A stretch of DNA of 64,000 nt from Pseudomonadota bacterium (GTDB lineage: Bacteria; Pseudomonadota; Gammaproteobacteria; Burkholderiales; REEB80): positions 29,950 to 93,949 of the forward strand of contig JAGWIG010000002.1 of NCBI GenBank assembly GCA_028873515.1, written 5' to 3'. The notes under the pieces are model-generated. The model worked only from the letters and a program-made list of their open reading frames with translations. It ran no database searches and had not been told where the DNA came from. Shown one piece after another: positions 47,659-57,435 of this stretch. How positions within the stretch are numbered: the first letter of the stretch is position 1; every line of letters begins with the position of its first letter. Position numbers and translations under genes: made by a program.

Positions 47659-48211
47659 ATCTGGCTCGATATCCTGTTAGCGAGATTGCCTGACCATCAG
47701 GCCCGGTCACGGTCACAGTTATTTTCAGCAAGCCCGCCAGGGGCAGTGGATCATTGGCATCCAGCCCACCAAGGCCTCCAGCCTGGCTAACAACAATGCT
47801 TGCCTTATATCCTGGGGCGATAACTGATCCATTCAAATCCGTCACTGGGTTCATTACCAGTCCATTGTATTCACTAACATTATCCAGTGGAGCCGTTACA
47901 GATCCACGACTTTCTCCATGCTTCGGCCCGAGGGGAAGTGCATCCTCAGAAGAGGTAGCGCATGAAGCGGCACTGGTTGCAGTCATAACATTTGGGTCTG
48001 TTGGATCACAATAAGTAAATGGCTGTTGCTCCACCTCCTCAAGAAGTGATTCCGCAATTACCAGACTTTGAGCAGCAATTAGGGGATTAGCACTTTGGCT
48101 GACATTCATGCTTAAAACGCCCAGGAGGCCAACTACTGCCAATGACAGAATGACCATGACAATAATAAGTTCTATGAAAGTCATGCCCCGATTGTCAGGA
48201 GCCATGTACAT
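47636..48211 (-). CDS. mshD: MSHA minor prepilin MshD
   Basis: Prepilin with RGMTFIELIIVMVILSLAVV; a PilV/MshD-like minor pilin with a cysteine-containing body (FTYCDPTDPN, ASCATSSEDAL). The ATG at 48211 has GGGAGA at good spacing. About 191 residues. It overlaps mshC. Confidence 0.86.
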   Translation of the reverse strand: MYMAPDNRGMTFIELIIVMVILSLAVVGLLGVLSMNVSQSANPLIAAQSLVIAESLLEEVEQQPFTYCDPTDPNVMTATSAASCATSSEDALPLGPKHGESRGSVTAPLDNVSEYNGLVMNPVTDLNGSVIAPGYKASIVVSQAGGLGGLDANDPLPLAGLLKITVTVTGPDGQAISLTGYRARYAPNTIP

Positions 48212-48704
48212 AACCGGTATCTCCCTCAACAATCAAGGATTGAGGTGAATCACCACCACTTATAGTAATGGTCACAGCAGTTGGGGGAGACAAGGCTCCA
48301 GAAGGAGTAAAATCAAGTGTAACCGTAGGGGAAATGCTAATTTCGGATGGAGTTTTTGAACAAAACCAAAGGGCGTCGCCACAACCCGTAACCCCTGAAA
48401 TCCCGGCGGGAGGGGCCACTGGGCTGCTACAGGATGCATCCCAGCAAAGCCCTGCATGACTGGACGTCAACTGAAGATAGACATCACGTCTCTGCGCCAC
48501 CGCAGTAGAACGGGCAAAACTCGCCAACGACTGCACGGCATTCAGGAATTCCATTGAATCATAGGGCTGCTGTCTTGCAAACCGGCTTATCGCTACTGCC
48601 GAGAGAATACCGATAACCAGCATGACAATAACCAGTTCAACGACCGTAAAACCAGGCGCACAGGAGTCGGAGCCCAAAGCCTCGACTCCTGGCAACCGCT
48701 TCAT
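48195..48704 (-). CDS. mshC: MSHA minor prepilin MshC
   Basis: GspH/FimT-like prepilin: APGFTVVELVIVMLVIGILS with cleavage after Gly and Glu5 retained. The body has SSHAGLCWDASCSS and a GCGDALWFCS cysteine pair. The leader is long (about 18 residues). 169 residues; 2 nt after mshA. Confidence 0.86.
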   Translation of the reverse strand: MKRLPGVEALGSDSCAPGFTVVELVIVMLVIGILSAVAISRFARQQPYDSMEFLNAVQSLASFARSTAVAQRRDVYLQLTSSHAGLCWDASCSSPVAPPAGISGVTGCGDALWFCSKTPSEISISPTVTLDFTPSGALSPPTAVTITISGGDSPQSLIVEGDTGYVHGS

Positions 48705-48706
48705 GA

Positions 48707-49162
48707 TTAACAGCCTGAAGTAGTAGCCGTACCTACCACAGCCGGAGTTGTTGCGCTCGTGGCATCGGTATATGTAAACTCGCAGTTACTCGTGACGCCA
48801 ATCACGGTATTGCCTGTATTGACGGATGTACCGGTATAATCGCTCGTGCTAATACCTGCGGCATCAAGTATGCCTCCAGACCCTGCGGCAGCAGAAACGG
48901 GATAGCCATAGGCCAGATTAATTGTCGCCCCATCAAGCACGACCGAAGCGGACCCCGTGGTTGCGACCGAATTAACCAGGGCTGCTGCATGACTTATGGC
49001 CATTGCCGACTTCACCGCCCCCGCGGCAGCATTAAGTTTTGCAATATCAGCCTGCGTATGGGCATCGTAATACCTTGGAATTGCAGTTGCTGCCAGAATA
49101 CCGAGTATTACCATGACGATTATTAATTCAATAAGGGTAAAGCCCCCCTGTATTCTTTTCAT
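48707..49162 (-). CDS. mshA: Major MSHA-type pilin MshA
   Basis: Type IV prepilin: short basic leader MKRIQGG, then FTLIELIIVMVILGILAATA with Glu5. The C-terminal half carries a cysteine pair (SNCEF and TSGC) likely forming the D-region disulfide. It is rich in Ala, Thr and Ser, as expected of an exposed pilin. 151 residues. A GGGAAGGGAG run lies ahead of the ATG. Confidence 0.9.
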   Translation of the reverse strand: MKRIQGGFTLIELIIVMVILGILAATAIPRYYDAHTQADIAKLNAAAGAVKSAMAISHAAALVNSVATTGSASVVLDGATINLAYGYPVSAAAGSGGILDAAGISTSDYTGTSVNTGNTVIGVTSNCEFTYTDATSATTPAVVGTATTSGC

Positions 49163-49192
49163 AACAACGTCGCTCCCTTCCCTAAATTAAAG

Positions 49193-49714
49193 TCAATCCA
49201 CCCCTTTTTCTGAAAGCGTCTCGGCAGGTAGAGGAATCAGCCTTACAAAAGGGCTATTAGCCCTGCCAAGGGCTGCGTGCGCATTATATGCACCAATTAT
49301 TCTAAAACGCACGATTTTTTTATGATCCAGCAATCGGTCTAAAAAATTATTGTAGTGAAACACATACAGCAGTTCTTGTCGACTCGGATAATAATACCAG
49401 CGTCCAGTCCGTCCATCTCCATTCCAAAGCCCCCCATCAATCCCTGAAGGTAGATCAATCAGCGACAAAGGATTTACAGCACTAAACCACGTTGAATCCA
49501 CCTTCTTTCCCGCTGCAAGCCTGTTAAGGGTTGCAATACGCAAAGCTGCTGTCAGTTCACTTGCTGTCTCCTTGATATTATAGGACTCAGCCAGTTTTTG
49601 ATACGCCTGGATTCGCTCGGCCAGAACTCCAGCAAAGATCAGGATCAGGCAGAGCGCCACAATCAATTCAAGTAATGAAAATCCCCTGGCTGGATCTTTC
49701 ACCCTAATGTCCAC
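49193..49714 (-). CDS. mshB: MSHA prepilin-like protein (MshB/MshF position)
   Basis: Prepilin with RGFSLLELIVALCLILIFAGV, Glu5 present. The rest shows no clear family motif. It lies between mshG and mshA, where MshB or MshF occurs in Vibrio; which one it corresponds to is not settled, so the symbol is provisional. The GTG at 49714 gives a short leader (VDIRVKDPARG); longer starts enter mshG. About 173 residues. Confidence 0.65.
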   Translation of the reverse strand: MDIRVKDPARGFSLLELIVALCLILIFAGVLAERIQAYQKLAESYNIKETASELTAALRIATLNRLAAGKKVDSTWFSAVNPLSLIDLPSGIDGGLWNGDGRTGRWYYYPSRQELLYVFHYNNFLDRLLDHKKIVRFRIIGAYNAHAALGRANSPFVRLIPLPAETLSEKGVD

Positions 49715-50927
49715 CAAAAGCTGCCCGGGTAAGATCCCATATTGGTAAAAACACTCCAAGAGCTACTACAAGTACTAGCACACCAAGCACAATAATCAGA
49801 ATCGGTTCAATTTGGGCATTAAGTGTTTCAAGGTCATATTTGACTTCCCGCTCATAAAGTTCAGCCACCTCCTGCATTAACTCGTCAATGGCCCCAGATT
49901 CCTCCCCCACAGCTATCATCTGGATGACCATTGGAGTAAAAACACCACTTGATCGGGCTGTCTGAAGTATGGATTCTCCTCTTGCCACAGCATCTCGCAT
50001 CAACTCTATCTTCAAACTCAGGTAATCATTATCAACCACTTTTGCAATAAGACCCATTGCAGCAACAATTGGCATACCGCTTTGCATCGATAAGGCTAAA
50101 CTACGGGCGAACCGTGCAAGACATGCCCGATGTACAATCTTGCCTGCCACAGGTAGGCGCAACTTTAAATGATCCCATTGCAAATGCCCTGAAACAGTCC
50201 TGGTCCAGCTTCTTACCAACCAAAACAACCCCACCCCTATTCCTAACAAAACTGGCCAAAATTGAACAGTAAAATGGGATACTGAAATAAGTATCCGGGT
50301 CAGCAAGGGAAGCTGGGCATGGAAATTTGAATAAATATGGGCAAAAGCAGGAATCACGAAAAGATTGACAATGGCCAGTGCAACAAACATGGTAAGCAGT
50401 ACAAATACCGGGTATCTCAAGGCGGCCTTAACCTGGCTGCGTGTCCTCATTTCAAAATCGATGTAGAAAGCTAACCGGAGAAAGATGCTTTCCAGCATAC
50501 CCGTTGCCTCACCGACCTGTACCATGCTCACATAAAGCGGGGTAAAAACCCGAGGATATTGTGCAAGGGCCTGACTTAGTTCACGACCTGCATCAAGACT
50601 CTCCCTGATTCCTCTCACAGTACGGACAAACCCAGGGTTCTCGGTCGTTTCTTCAATCCCTGCAAGGGCCTGCATGATGGGTACGCCAGCTTTTAATAAA
50701 GTATACATTTGGCGACTGAACAAGAGAATATCCATAAGGGAAATTGGTGAAGCACGTTTTTTAAAAAAATTTCCCGAGACCAGAGAGGGGCGCCCAACCT
50801 GGATATCAACTGGAATAATGCCTGCATTAATCAGAAATTCGGCAACCTGCTTCGAGTCATTTGCCTCCATGACACCACCAACAAGCCGCCCGCCAGCGCT
50901 ACGCCCTTTATAGGAAAATTGTGGCAT
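49704..50927 (-). CDS. mshG: MSHA inner-membrane platform protein MshG
   Basis: GspF/PilC-type platform protein. MPQFSYKGRSAGG is the typical start; two repeats of the T2SF domain (about 70-195 and 275-395) each end in membrane helices (about 170-190, 215-240, 375-398). FSRQMYTLLKAGVPIMQALA and ALSMQSGMPIVAAMGLIAK are the conserved repeat cores. 407 residues, 11 nt after mshE. Confidence 0.93.
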   Translation of the reverse strand: MPQFSYKGRSAGGRLVGGVMEANDSKQVAEFLINAGIIPVDIQVGRPSLVSGNFFKKRASPISLMDILLFSRQMYTLLKAGVPIMQALAGIEETTENPGFVRTVRGIRESLDAGRELSQALAQYPRVFTPLYVSMVQVGEATGMLESIFLRLAFYIDFEMRTRSQVKAALRYPVFVLLTMFVALAIVNLFVIPAFAHIYSNFHAQLPLLTRILISVSHFTVQFWPVLLGIGVGLFWLVRSWTRTVSGHLQWDHLKLRLPVAGKIVHRACLARFARSLALSMQSGMPIVAAMGLIAKVVDNDYLSLKIELMRDAVARGESILQTARSSGVFTPMVIQMIAVGEESGAIDELMQEVAELYEREVKYDLETLNAQIEPILIIVLGVLVLVVALGVFLPIWDLTRAAFGGH

Positions 50928-50938
50928 CTCTATCCCAG

Positions 50939-52636
50939 TTATTCATACTGGCTCACGCGAATCGCCTCTCGAACCGTTGTTCGCCCCGCAAGCACGAGGC
51001 TCACAGCCTGGCGACGTAGCGTTTCCCCCCCCATCTGCTCATATGCCAAAGCTGAAAAAGCTGAAGGATCAGAATGGTACATGGAATCCAGTAATATGGC
51101 GTTCATTTCCAGCATTTCATAAACTCCGATACGACCCTGATACCCCATTCCGTTACAATGGGCACAGCCATGCCCAACCATACATTGCTTGGGCACATTT
51201 TCTCCATTCAACTGACGCGATAACCAGTCAAGCTCTGCTTCACCGAGATCTACAAGTTGGGCACAACTTTCGCAAACCAGCCTGACGAGCCTCTGAGCGA
51301 TAACTGCTACAAGTGACATGCCAATCATGTAACGGGGAACCCCCATGTCGAGTAACCGCATTGGCGTCCCTGCAGCATCATTGGTATGTAGGGTAGATAA
51401 AACCAGGTGCCCTGTCAGGGCAGCACGCATGCTAATTTGTGCAGTTTCTGGATCCCTTATTTCTCCTACAAGCAGAATATCAGGATCCTGACGTAAAGAT
51501 GAGCGAAGCACGCGTGTAAAATCAAGTCCTATCTTTTCATTGATCTGTACTTGTGTAATACCCGGAAGACGATATTCAATCGGATCCTCAACGGTAATAA
51601 TCTTCGATTCTGAACTGTTTAACTCGGAAAGTGCTGCATAAAGGGTTGTCGTTTTGCCAGAACCGGTTGGGCCCGTTACAAGAACAAGACCATGGGGGCG
51701 ATCAAGGAGCCATCTCATTCGTGCGAGAATACGATCACTCATTCCAAGTTCGGCAAGGGACCCTTTTGCTGCCTCACGGCCTAAAAGCCGCATTACAACA
51801 GACTCACCAAAAGGAGTAGGCATGGTGGATAAGCGCACATCAACCAGACCATTTCGAAGTTTTATATTAAAACGGCCATCCTGGGGTAAACGTTTTTCAG
51901 ATATATCAAGCCCTGAAATCAATTTAAGACGTAAAGCCACAGCAGGAGCAATTTTGATATCTGCCTGATTCTGTACATGCAGCACACCATCAATTCGAAA
52001 TCGGACAATAAGTCGATCTTCTCTCGGTTCAATATGAATATCCGAAGCATGAACCTGCCAGGCATCCTCAAACACGCTGTACAACAAACGTGCTACCGGT
52101 GCATCCTCACCTGTCTGGTTTAGTTCTGAAACACTAAATAAAGGTGTCTGTTCGCCAAGATCCTCAACCAATTCCTGTGCCAAACCGGAAATTTCTTCAG
52201 TACGGCGATAAATTCGGTCTATGCTTTGCAAAAGCAGTGTTTCAGTCACTACGGCTAGAGAGATATCACGCCTGAGCGCACGGACAATTTCATCATAAGC
52301 AAAAAGATCAGTCGGATCAGCCATGCCTACCAGACAATCTTCTTCACGAGCTTCAAGAACTATCGCGCGGAATCTTCTGGCCATGGTTTCTGGTAGAATG
52401 GTGACTACTTTGGACTGGATATTGTAAAATTTCAAATTAATGTAGGGAATGCCCATCTGTCGAGCGAGTGCTTCAGACAAACGTTCTTCGGTGACCAGGC
52501 CAAGCTCAACGAAAACCCGCCCAAGCCGGCGTCCGCTCCGTCTTTGCGACTCCAGCGCCTCATTCAGCTGTCCTTCAGTAATAACCTTTTGTTGAACCAG
52601 CAACTCACCCAGGCGGACCTTTTCTGGACGCGCCAT
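50939..52636 (-). CDS. mshE: MSHA pilus assembly ATPase MshE
   Basis: PilB/GspE-type extension ATPase. The N-terminal MshEN domain (about 1-140, with RLGRVFVELGLVTEERLSEA and the duplicated motif around GRRLG) binds c-di-GMP in the family. The ATPase core has Walker A TGPTGSGKTTTL, the Asp box TVEDPIE, Walker B DILLVGEIRDPETA and the zinc motif CESC...CAHC. 565 residues. First gene of the operon, divergent from trmL. Confidence 0.94.
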   Translation of the reverse strand: MARPEKVRLGELLVQQKVITEGQLNEALESQRRSGRRLGRVFVELGLVTEERLSEALARQMGIPYINLKFYNIQSKVVTILPETMARRFRAIVLEAREEDCLVGMADPTDLFAYDEIVRALRRDISLAVVTETLLLQSIDRIYRRTEEISGLAQELVEDLGEQTPLFSVSELNQTGEDAPVARLLYSVFEDAWQVHASDIHIEPREDRLIVRFRIDGVLHVQNQADIKIAPAVALRLKLISGLDISEKRLPQDGRFNIKLRNGLVDVRLSTMPTPFGESVVMRLLGREAAKGSLAELGMSDRILARMRWLLDRPHGLVLVTGPTGSGKTTTLYAALSELNSSESKIITVEDPIEYRLPGITQVQINEKIGLDFTRVLRSSLRQDPDILLVGEIRDPETAQISMRAALTGHLVLSTLHTNDAAGTPMRLLDMGVPRYMIGMSLVAVIAQRLVRLVCESCAQLVDLGEAELDWLSRQLNGENVPKQCMVGHGCAHCNGMGYQGRIGVYEMLEMNAILLDSMYHSDPSAFSALAYEQMGGETLRRQAVSLVLAGRTTVREAIRVSQYE

Positions 52637-52698
52637 ATATCCCCTCCCTCGATACCACGTGTAAAATTAATTCTTTTTTTCCATACAGGCAAGCCACG

Positions 52699-53163
52699 AT
52701 GTTTGATGTTGTACTTTTTGAACCGGAAATTCCTCCCAATACAGGGAATATCATTCGCCTTTGTGCAAATTGCGGATCAAGCCTTCATCTCATTCACCCC
52801 CTTGGCTTCAAGCTAGATGATAGCAAACTCAAACGGGCAGGACTTGATTATCACGAATATACCTCAATCCATCTTCATACGAACTGGCAAACTGCCCTAG
52901 AATCATTCAAGGGACGCCGCCTGTTCGCATTCTCTACACGATCCCAAAATAGCTATGCCAATATTAAATTCAAACCATCAGATATATTCGTGTTTGGTCC
53001 CGAGTCAAGAGGACTTCCCGAAAACATTCTCACAAGCTTTACTCCCGAGACCAGGTTGAGGCTTCCCATGCTGCCTCATTCGCGGAGCATCAATCTTTCA
53101 AATGCTGTCGCTATCGTTCTGTATGAGGCTTGGCGCCAACAAGGATTTTCAGGTGGAAGCTAA
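52699..53163 (+). CDS. trmL: tRNA (cytidine(34)-2'-O)-methyltransferase
   Basis: SPOUT methyltransferase for the wobble position of tRNA-Leu isoacceptors. MFDVVLFEPEIPPNTGNIIR, LIHPLGFKLDDSKLKRAGLDY, FGPESRGLP and LPMLPHSRSINLSNAVAIVLYE (split across the knot) are diagnostic. 154 residues. Its TAA overlaps the gpsA stop on the opposite strand. Confidence 0.95.
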   Translation: MFDVVLFEPEIPPNTGNIIRLCANCGSSLHLIHPLGFKLDDSKLKRAGLDYHEYTSIHLHTNWQTALESFKGRRLFAFSTRSQNSYANIKFKPSDIFVFGPESRGLPENILTSFTPETRLRLPMLPHSRSINLSNAVAIVLYEAWRQQGFSGGS

Positions 53164-54152
53164 CTGAGCTCTTCTCTAGGCTCTCTCTCCAAAAGGGACT
53201 GGACTGCTGCTTTAGGAGTCAAAGAACCATCAAGAACACATACAACTGCGTCAACTATTGGCATATCTACATGATGGGCATGGGCCAACTTCTGGACTTC
53301 CCATGCAGTCGGAACCCCTTCTGCAACATGACCAAGAGCAGACAGAATATTCCCCAGTTGCATACCTTGAGCCAGCATTAACCCTACGCGACGGTTTCGA
53401 GAAAGGTCCCCCGTACAGGTTAAAATCAGGTCTCCAACTCCGGCAAGTCCCATCATGGTTCCAGCACGTCCCCCTAGCGCAGAGGACAAGCGTGCCATTT
53501 CAGCCAGTCCCCTGGTCATCATGGCGGCACGCGCATTGTGTCCAAGCGCCAGTCCATCGGCAATTCCAGCTGCAATGGCCAGCACATTCTTAACCGCACC
53601 CCCAATTTCGACACCCACAACATCGGGACTTGAATATACCCGCAACTGTTTGTGATGCAGCGCCTTGGCTACGGCAAACCGGACCTGTGCAAAAGGCGAT
53701 GCCAGAGTAATGGCCGTTGGTAATCCGCGGGCGACTTCTTCACTGAAACTAGGCCCGGATAACACGCCATAAGGACGAATAGGATCAGAGAAAATTTCCA
53801 GTATAATCTCATGAACAAAACGTCCAGTTCTGACTTCTAATCCTTTCGACCCCCAAATGATAGGTGCCTGTCCAGGAGCCTGTGCCAAGGAACCAAAAAG
53901 TTCTCGCAGCCCTGAAACTGGTACAGCACAAAGAATCAGATCTACAGCATTGATTGCCTCTTCCAGAACCGCAGTTATATGAATACGCTCAGAAAGAACA
54001 AAACCCGCAAGATACCGACTATTTTCACGCTGTCCACGCATGCTTGCAACCTGTGCGGCATCGCGGACCCATAAACGGACGTCATGCTTGCCACTCTGGC
54101 TAATCGCTAGTGCCGTACCCCAAGCGCCAGCACCAAGAATGGCGATTTTCAT
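53160..54152 (-). CDS. gpsA: Glycerol-3-phosphate dehydrogenase [NAD(P)+]
   Basis: Makes sn-glycerol 3-phosphate for phospholipids. MKIAILGAGAWGTALAI is the dinucleotide fold; VLSGPSFSEEVARGLPTA, GGAVKNVLAIAAGIADGL (catalytic Lys) and NARAAMMTRGLAEM are conserved. The ATG at 54152 has GGGGGAG upstream. 330 residues. Part of gpsA-secB-grxC. Confidence 0.97.
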   Translation of the reverse strand: MKIAILGAGAWGTALAISQSGKHDVRLWVRDAAQVASMRGQRENSRYLAGFVLSERIHITAVLEEAINAVDLILCAVPVSGLRELFGSLAQAPGQAPIIWGSKGLEVRTGRFVHEIILEIFSDPIRPYGVLSGPSFSEEVARGLPTAITLASPFAQVRFAVAKALHHKQLRVYSSPDVVGVEIGGAVKNVLAIAAGIADGLALGHNARAAMMTRGLAEMARLSSALGGRAGTMMGLAGVGDLILTCTGDLSRNRRVGLMLAQGMQLGNILSALGHVAEGVPTAWEVQKLAHAHHVDMPIVDAVVCVLDGSLTPKAAVQSLLEREPREELS

Positions 54153-54248
54153 TTCTACTCCCCCAATAGTCAGAATATTACAGCTCTTGGAATGGATACA
54201 AGTTGCCAAATAGCCTTAAACTGGCCATTACCCTGAATGACATTAAAA

Positions 54249-54695
54249 TTAATTATTCTGTGCCGCCTCTTGAGCATTCATCTGTTCAGCATAAAGACTT
54301 TCAAAATTAACCGGATTCAGTATGACTGGCGGAAAACCTGCCCGTCCTATCGCTGCCGATACCGTTTCCCTTGCATAAGGAAACAGCACGGTAGGACAGG
54401 CTATGCCCAAAAGACCATTAAGATCGGCACCTTCTGCATTACCAATTTCAAAAATACCTGCTTGAGCCACTTCGACAAGAAATACCACTTTTTCACCTTC
54501 TCTAGCAGTCACACGAACTGTCAATACACTTTCGTACAGTGTGTTGGTTATACCCTTAGCACCAGTATTCAGCTCAATTCCTATCTGTGGCGTAGCCTGC
54601 TCAAAAAAAACACCTGGCCCATTTGGCACTTCAAGTGACATATCCTTAACATAAAGCTTTTGTATCGAAAAAGTTAATTGCTGCGGTTCACTCAT
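54249..54695 (-). CDS. secB: Protein-export chaperone SecB
   Basis: Tetrameric chaperone keeping preproteins unfolded for SecA. FSIQKLYVKDMSLEVPNGP, LTVRVTAREGEKVVFLVEV and CPTVLFPYARETVSAAIGRAGFP match SecB. 148 residues. Lies 26 nt after grxC. Confidence 0.97.
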   Translation of the reverse strand: MSEPQQLTFSIQKLYVKDMSLEVPNGPGVFFEQATPQIGIELNTGAKGITNTLYESVLTVRVTAREGEKVVFLVEVAQAGIFEIGNAEGADLNGLLGIACPTVLFPYARETVSAAIGRAGFPPVILNPVNFESLYAEQMNAQEAAQNN

Positions 54696-54721
54696 ATTAT
54701 ATCCCTATTTAATTCAGTTTG

Positions 54722-54988
54722 TTACGAATTATCCTTGCCCTCTAAAAGCGCCAAAAGCTCCCCCGCGCCATCTAGGGAAGCAAGTTCATCATAACCCCCC
54801 ACATAAGTTTCATTGATAAAAATCTGTGGCACAGTACGGCGCCCTGTGATCGCTACCATTTGTTCGCGCTGAGAAGGCTCCAAATCTACGCGAATTTTAT
54901 GAATATCCACCACACCCCGCTGTTTAAGCAAACGTTCAGCCATCATGCAAAATGGACAAAACCCGCTTGTATACATAATTACCTTCAT
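54722..54988 (-). CDS. grxC: Glutaredoxin 3
   Basis: 88-residue dithiol glutaredoxin. MKVIMYTSGFCPFCMMAERL contains the CPFC active site; TVPQIFINETYVGGYDEL holds the cis-Pro and GSH-binding GGxD. Start at 54988 has GGGAG upstream. Four bases after the rhodanese gene. Confidence 0.95.
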   Translation of the reverse strand: MKVIMYTSGFCPFCMMAERLLKQRGVVDIHKIRVDLEPSQREQMVAITGRRTVPQIFINETYVGGYDELASLDGAGELLALLEGKDNS

Positions 54989-54992
54989 CTTC

Positions 54993-55409
54993 TCAACTCC
55001 CAGACTGAACCGGTAAACCCGCATTCTGCCAGGCCTTAATTCCTCCTTCCAGACAATAAATTTCTTTCACCCCGGCACGTTTTAGCAACCCAGCGGCTAT
55101 ATGTGCCTGCGTACCGTGCTGGCAATAGAGGAGGAAGCGTGAATTCTCTCCCTGCGCCAACTCGCTTATACATTTACGCAATTCATGCAGTTCAATATTG
55201 CGTGCTTGCTTCAAATGTGCTTGTTCAAACGATTTTTTATCTCGTAAATCAATAAGCTGTGCCGAAGAACGATTCAGGAAGTGTACTGCCTCAACTGGCG
55301 TAATCATCTTGAATCCGCCAGATAGACGTGATAACGTCGGCCAGGCCAAAAGCAAAGCACAACTCAAAACCGTCATAATAAGCCAAATGTTGTGGATTAA
55401 AAACTGCAT
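54993..55409 (-). CDS. Membrane-anchored rhodanese-domain protein (YibN-like)
   Basis: N-terminal membrane helix (about 9-27), then a single rhodanese domain: AQLIDLRDKKSFEQAHLKQA and the active-site loop LLYCQHGTQAHIAAGLLKRAG with Cys. Equivalent to yibN, which precedes grxC-secB-gpsA in gammaproteobacteria as well. 138 residues. Sulfur donor or membrane insertion helper in the family; substrate unknown. Confidence 0.9.
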   Translation of the reverse strand: MQFLIHNIWLIMTVLSCALLLAWPTLSRLSGGFKMITPVEAVHFLNRSSAQLIDLRDKKSFEQAHLKQARNIELHELRKCISELAQGENSRFLLYCQHGTQAHIAAGLLKRAGVKEIYCLEGGIKAWQNAGLPVQSGS

Positions 55410-55825
55410 AACTACCCCGTTCTGAAAAATCTTAATCTAAAAATGTACTTAATCTCGATATACTTGTTGCCAATGATAATCATGCTCAACAAACAACAAT
55501 CTAGTATAATGCCTTTTAGCAACTTACGCGGTATTCCCGTAAAATGAGGCCGGACATAAAAACATAAACATTTCTGCTTTTGTTTTTCTGTGCAGCCGCA
55601 CAATTAATCTCAGACGGATGAAATTGATATGACAATGACGCTGTCCATACCAACCGGATTAACGGAACGTACCCTTTTCGGTTGCATTAACACTAATAAT
55701 TTAAAATGGATTGCGGTTCCCATACCACCACCTAAAATCAACTTACCCACCATATCTAGGTTGAGTGTTCTTACAATCAAAAAAATCCTTTAAATACGAG
55801 AATCAGGCGGAGATTGTCTCTACCC
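55410..55825. other. Divergent intergenic region upstream of gpmI
   Basis: About 415 bases. A TATAAT at 55505-55510 reads on the plus strand. A 54-codon open frame from 55629 (MTMTLSIPTGLTERT...) lacks a ribosome site and similarity, so I do not call it. Promoters for gpmI (right) and the rhodanese operon (left) must be here. No hairpin or repeat stands out. Confidence 0.4.
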
Positions 55826-57361
55826 ATGAAGGTTACCCCTGTTTTACTTTTGATTCTTGATGGCTTTGGTATATGCGACAATGATCTGGACAATGCCGTC
55901 ATGCGCGCCCATAAACCTTACTGGGACAAATACTGGAATCGCTACCCCCATACACGTATCGATGCTTCAGAACATGCTGTAGGCCTACCAGATCACCAAA
56001 TGGGAAACTCAGAAGTCGGACATCTGAACATCGGTGCGGGACGCATTGTTTACCAGGAGTACACACGGATTAATCAAGCCATCTCGGATGGAACTTTTTT
56101 TAGCAATCAAATCCTTTCAGATACACTTAATATCGTAAAACGTACCAATGGGGCCCTTCATATCATGGGACTCCTTTCCGATGGAGGTGTGCATAGCCAT
56201 ATAAACCATATCAAGGCCATGGTTGAAATGGGACGAAAATTTGGGATCAAGCATATCTATCTTCATAGTTTTCTAGATGGGCGTGATACCCCTCCTCGAT
56301 CAGCCCTGACTTATATCAATGAAATGAATCAGCTATTTGCGCAAGGTGCCGGATGTTTTGCTTCAATTATAGGTCGGTATTTCGCTATGGATCGAGATAA
56401 CCGCTGGGATAGGGTAAAAAAAGCTTATGATTTAATACAGTATGGGATAAGCGAACGTACCGCCCACTCCGCGGAAGAAGCAATCCTTGCTGCCTATGAA
56501 AATGGTGAATCGGATGAATTCATCCAAGCCACTGCCATCCTCGACAATATGGGCAAGACGGTTCACATCTGCGCAGAAGATGTTGCGGTTTTCATGAATT
56601 TTCGTTCTGACAGAGGAAGGCAGCTAACCCAAGCTTTCATCGATCCTGATTTCACAGAATTTGACCGTGGCAAGCCAGAGTGGCTATCACGCTTCACAAC
56701 ACTTACTGCATATAATCATAATTTTGAAATTCCAGTCGCTTTTGAACCCGTTTCAATTCGGAACTGTCTCGGAGAGTATCTATCTTCACTTGACCTGAAA
56801 CAACTCCGTCTGGCCGAAACCGAAAAATACCCCCATGTCACTTACTTCTTTAATGGTGGGGTCGAAGCCCCTTTCCCGCAGGAAGACAGGATCATGGTAC
56901 CTTCTCCCAGGGTGGCAACTTACGATCTCCAACCAGAAATGAGTGCTTTTGAAGTAACAGAGCAACTTGTTTGTGCAATACACAAAAGAAAGTATGATCT
57001 TATCATATGCAATTTTGCCAATGCAGATATGGTCGGACATACCGGTAACTTCAGTGCTACCGTCAAGGCCATAGAAACACTTGATACCTGCATTGGTGGT
57101 TCAGTAAAAGCCATGCGTGAAGAAGGAGGGGAAGTCCTCATAACCAGCGATCATGGTAACGCTGAAATGATGCATGATGACAAGACCCATCAGATTCATA
57201 CATCCCATACCATCAACAAGGTTCCTTTGCTTTATATCGGCCGGCCTGCGATTGCAGCGCCCGGTGGTGCCCTGCAGGATATAGCCCCGACCCTCCTGCG
57301 AATCATGGGGTTGCACTCACCTGTCGAAATGACAGGACATCCGCTAATTGAATTTTGTTAA
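55826..57361 (+). CDS. gpmI: 2,3-bisphosphoglycerate-independent phosphoglycerate mutase
   Basis: Mn-dependent glycolytic enzyme of the alkaline phosphatase superfamily. TPVLLLILDGFG holds the first metal Asp, DHQMGNSEVGHLNIGAGR the phospho-Ser, SDHGNAEMM the second site, HSFLDGRDTPP the substrate loop. The ATG at 55826 gives 511 residues; a TTG four codons upstream is possible. GGAGA at 55809-55813. Confidence 0.97.
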   Translation: MKVTPVLLLILDGFGICDNDLDNAVMRAHKPYWDKYWNRYPHTRIDASEHAVGLPDHQMGNSEVGHLNIGAGRIVYQEYTRINQAISDGTFFSNQILSDTLNIVKRTNGALHIMGLLSDGGVHSHINHIKAMVEMGRKFGIKHIYLHSFLDGRDTPPRSALTYINEMNQLFAQGAGCFASIIGRYFAMDRDNRWDRVKKAYDLIQYGISERTAHSAEEAILAAYENGESDEFIQATAILDNMGKTVHICAEDVAVFMNFRSDRGRQLTQAFIDPDFTEFDRGKPEWLSRFTTLTAYNHNFEIPVAFEPVSIRNCLGEYLSSLDLKQLRLAETEKYPHVTYFFNGGVEAPFPQEDRIMVPSPRVATYDLQPEMSAFEVTEQLVCAIHKRKYDLIICNFANADMVGHTGNFSATVKAIETLDTCIGGSVKAMREEGGEVLITSDHGNAEMMHDDKTHQIHTSHTINKVPLLYIGRPAIAAPGGALQDIAPTLLRIMGLHSPVEMTGHPLIEFC

Positions 57362-57435
57362 CGCCGGACAATTAGCTATGTTAAGCTTCATCCGTAAATA
57401 CGGGTTCCCCTTTTAATTATGGCCAATTGCGCATA

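Noticed and set aside
55629..55793. 54-codon plus-strand frame upstream of gpmI
   Set aside because: No ribosome site, no motif, low-complexity C-terminus; not distinguishable from chance.
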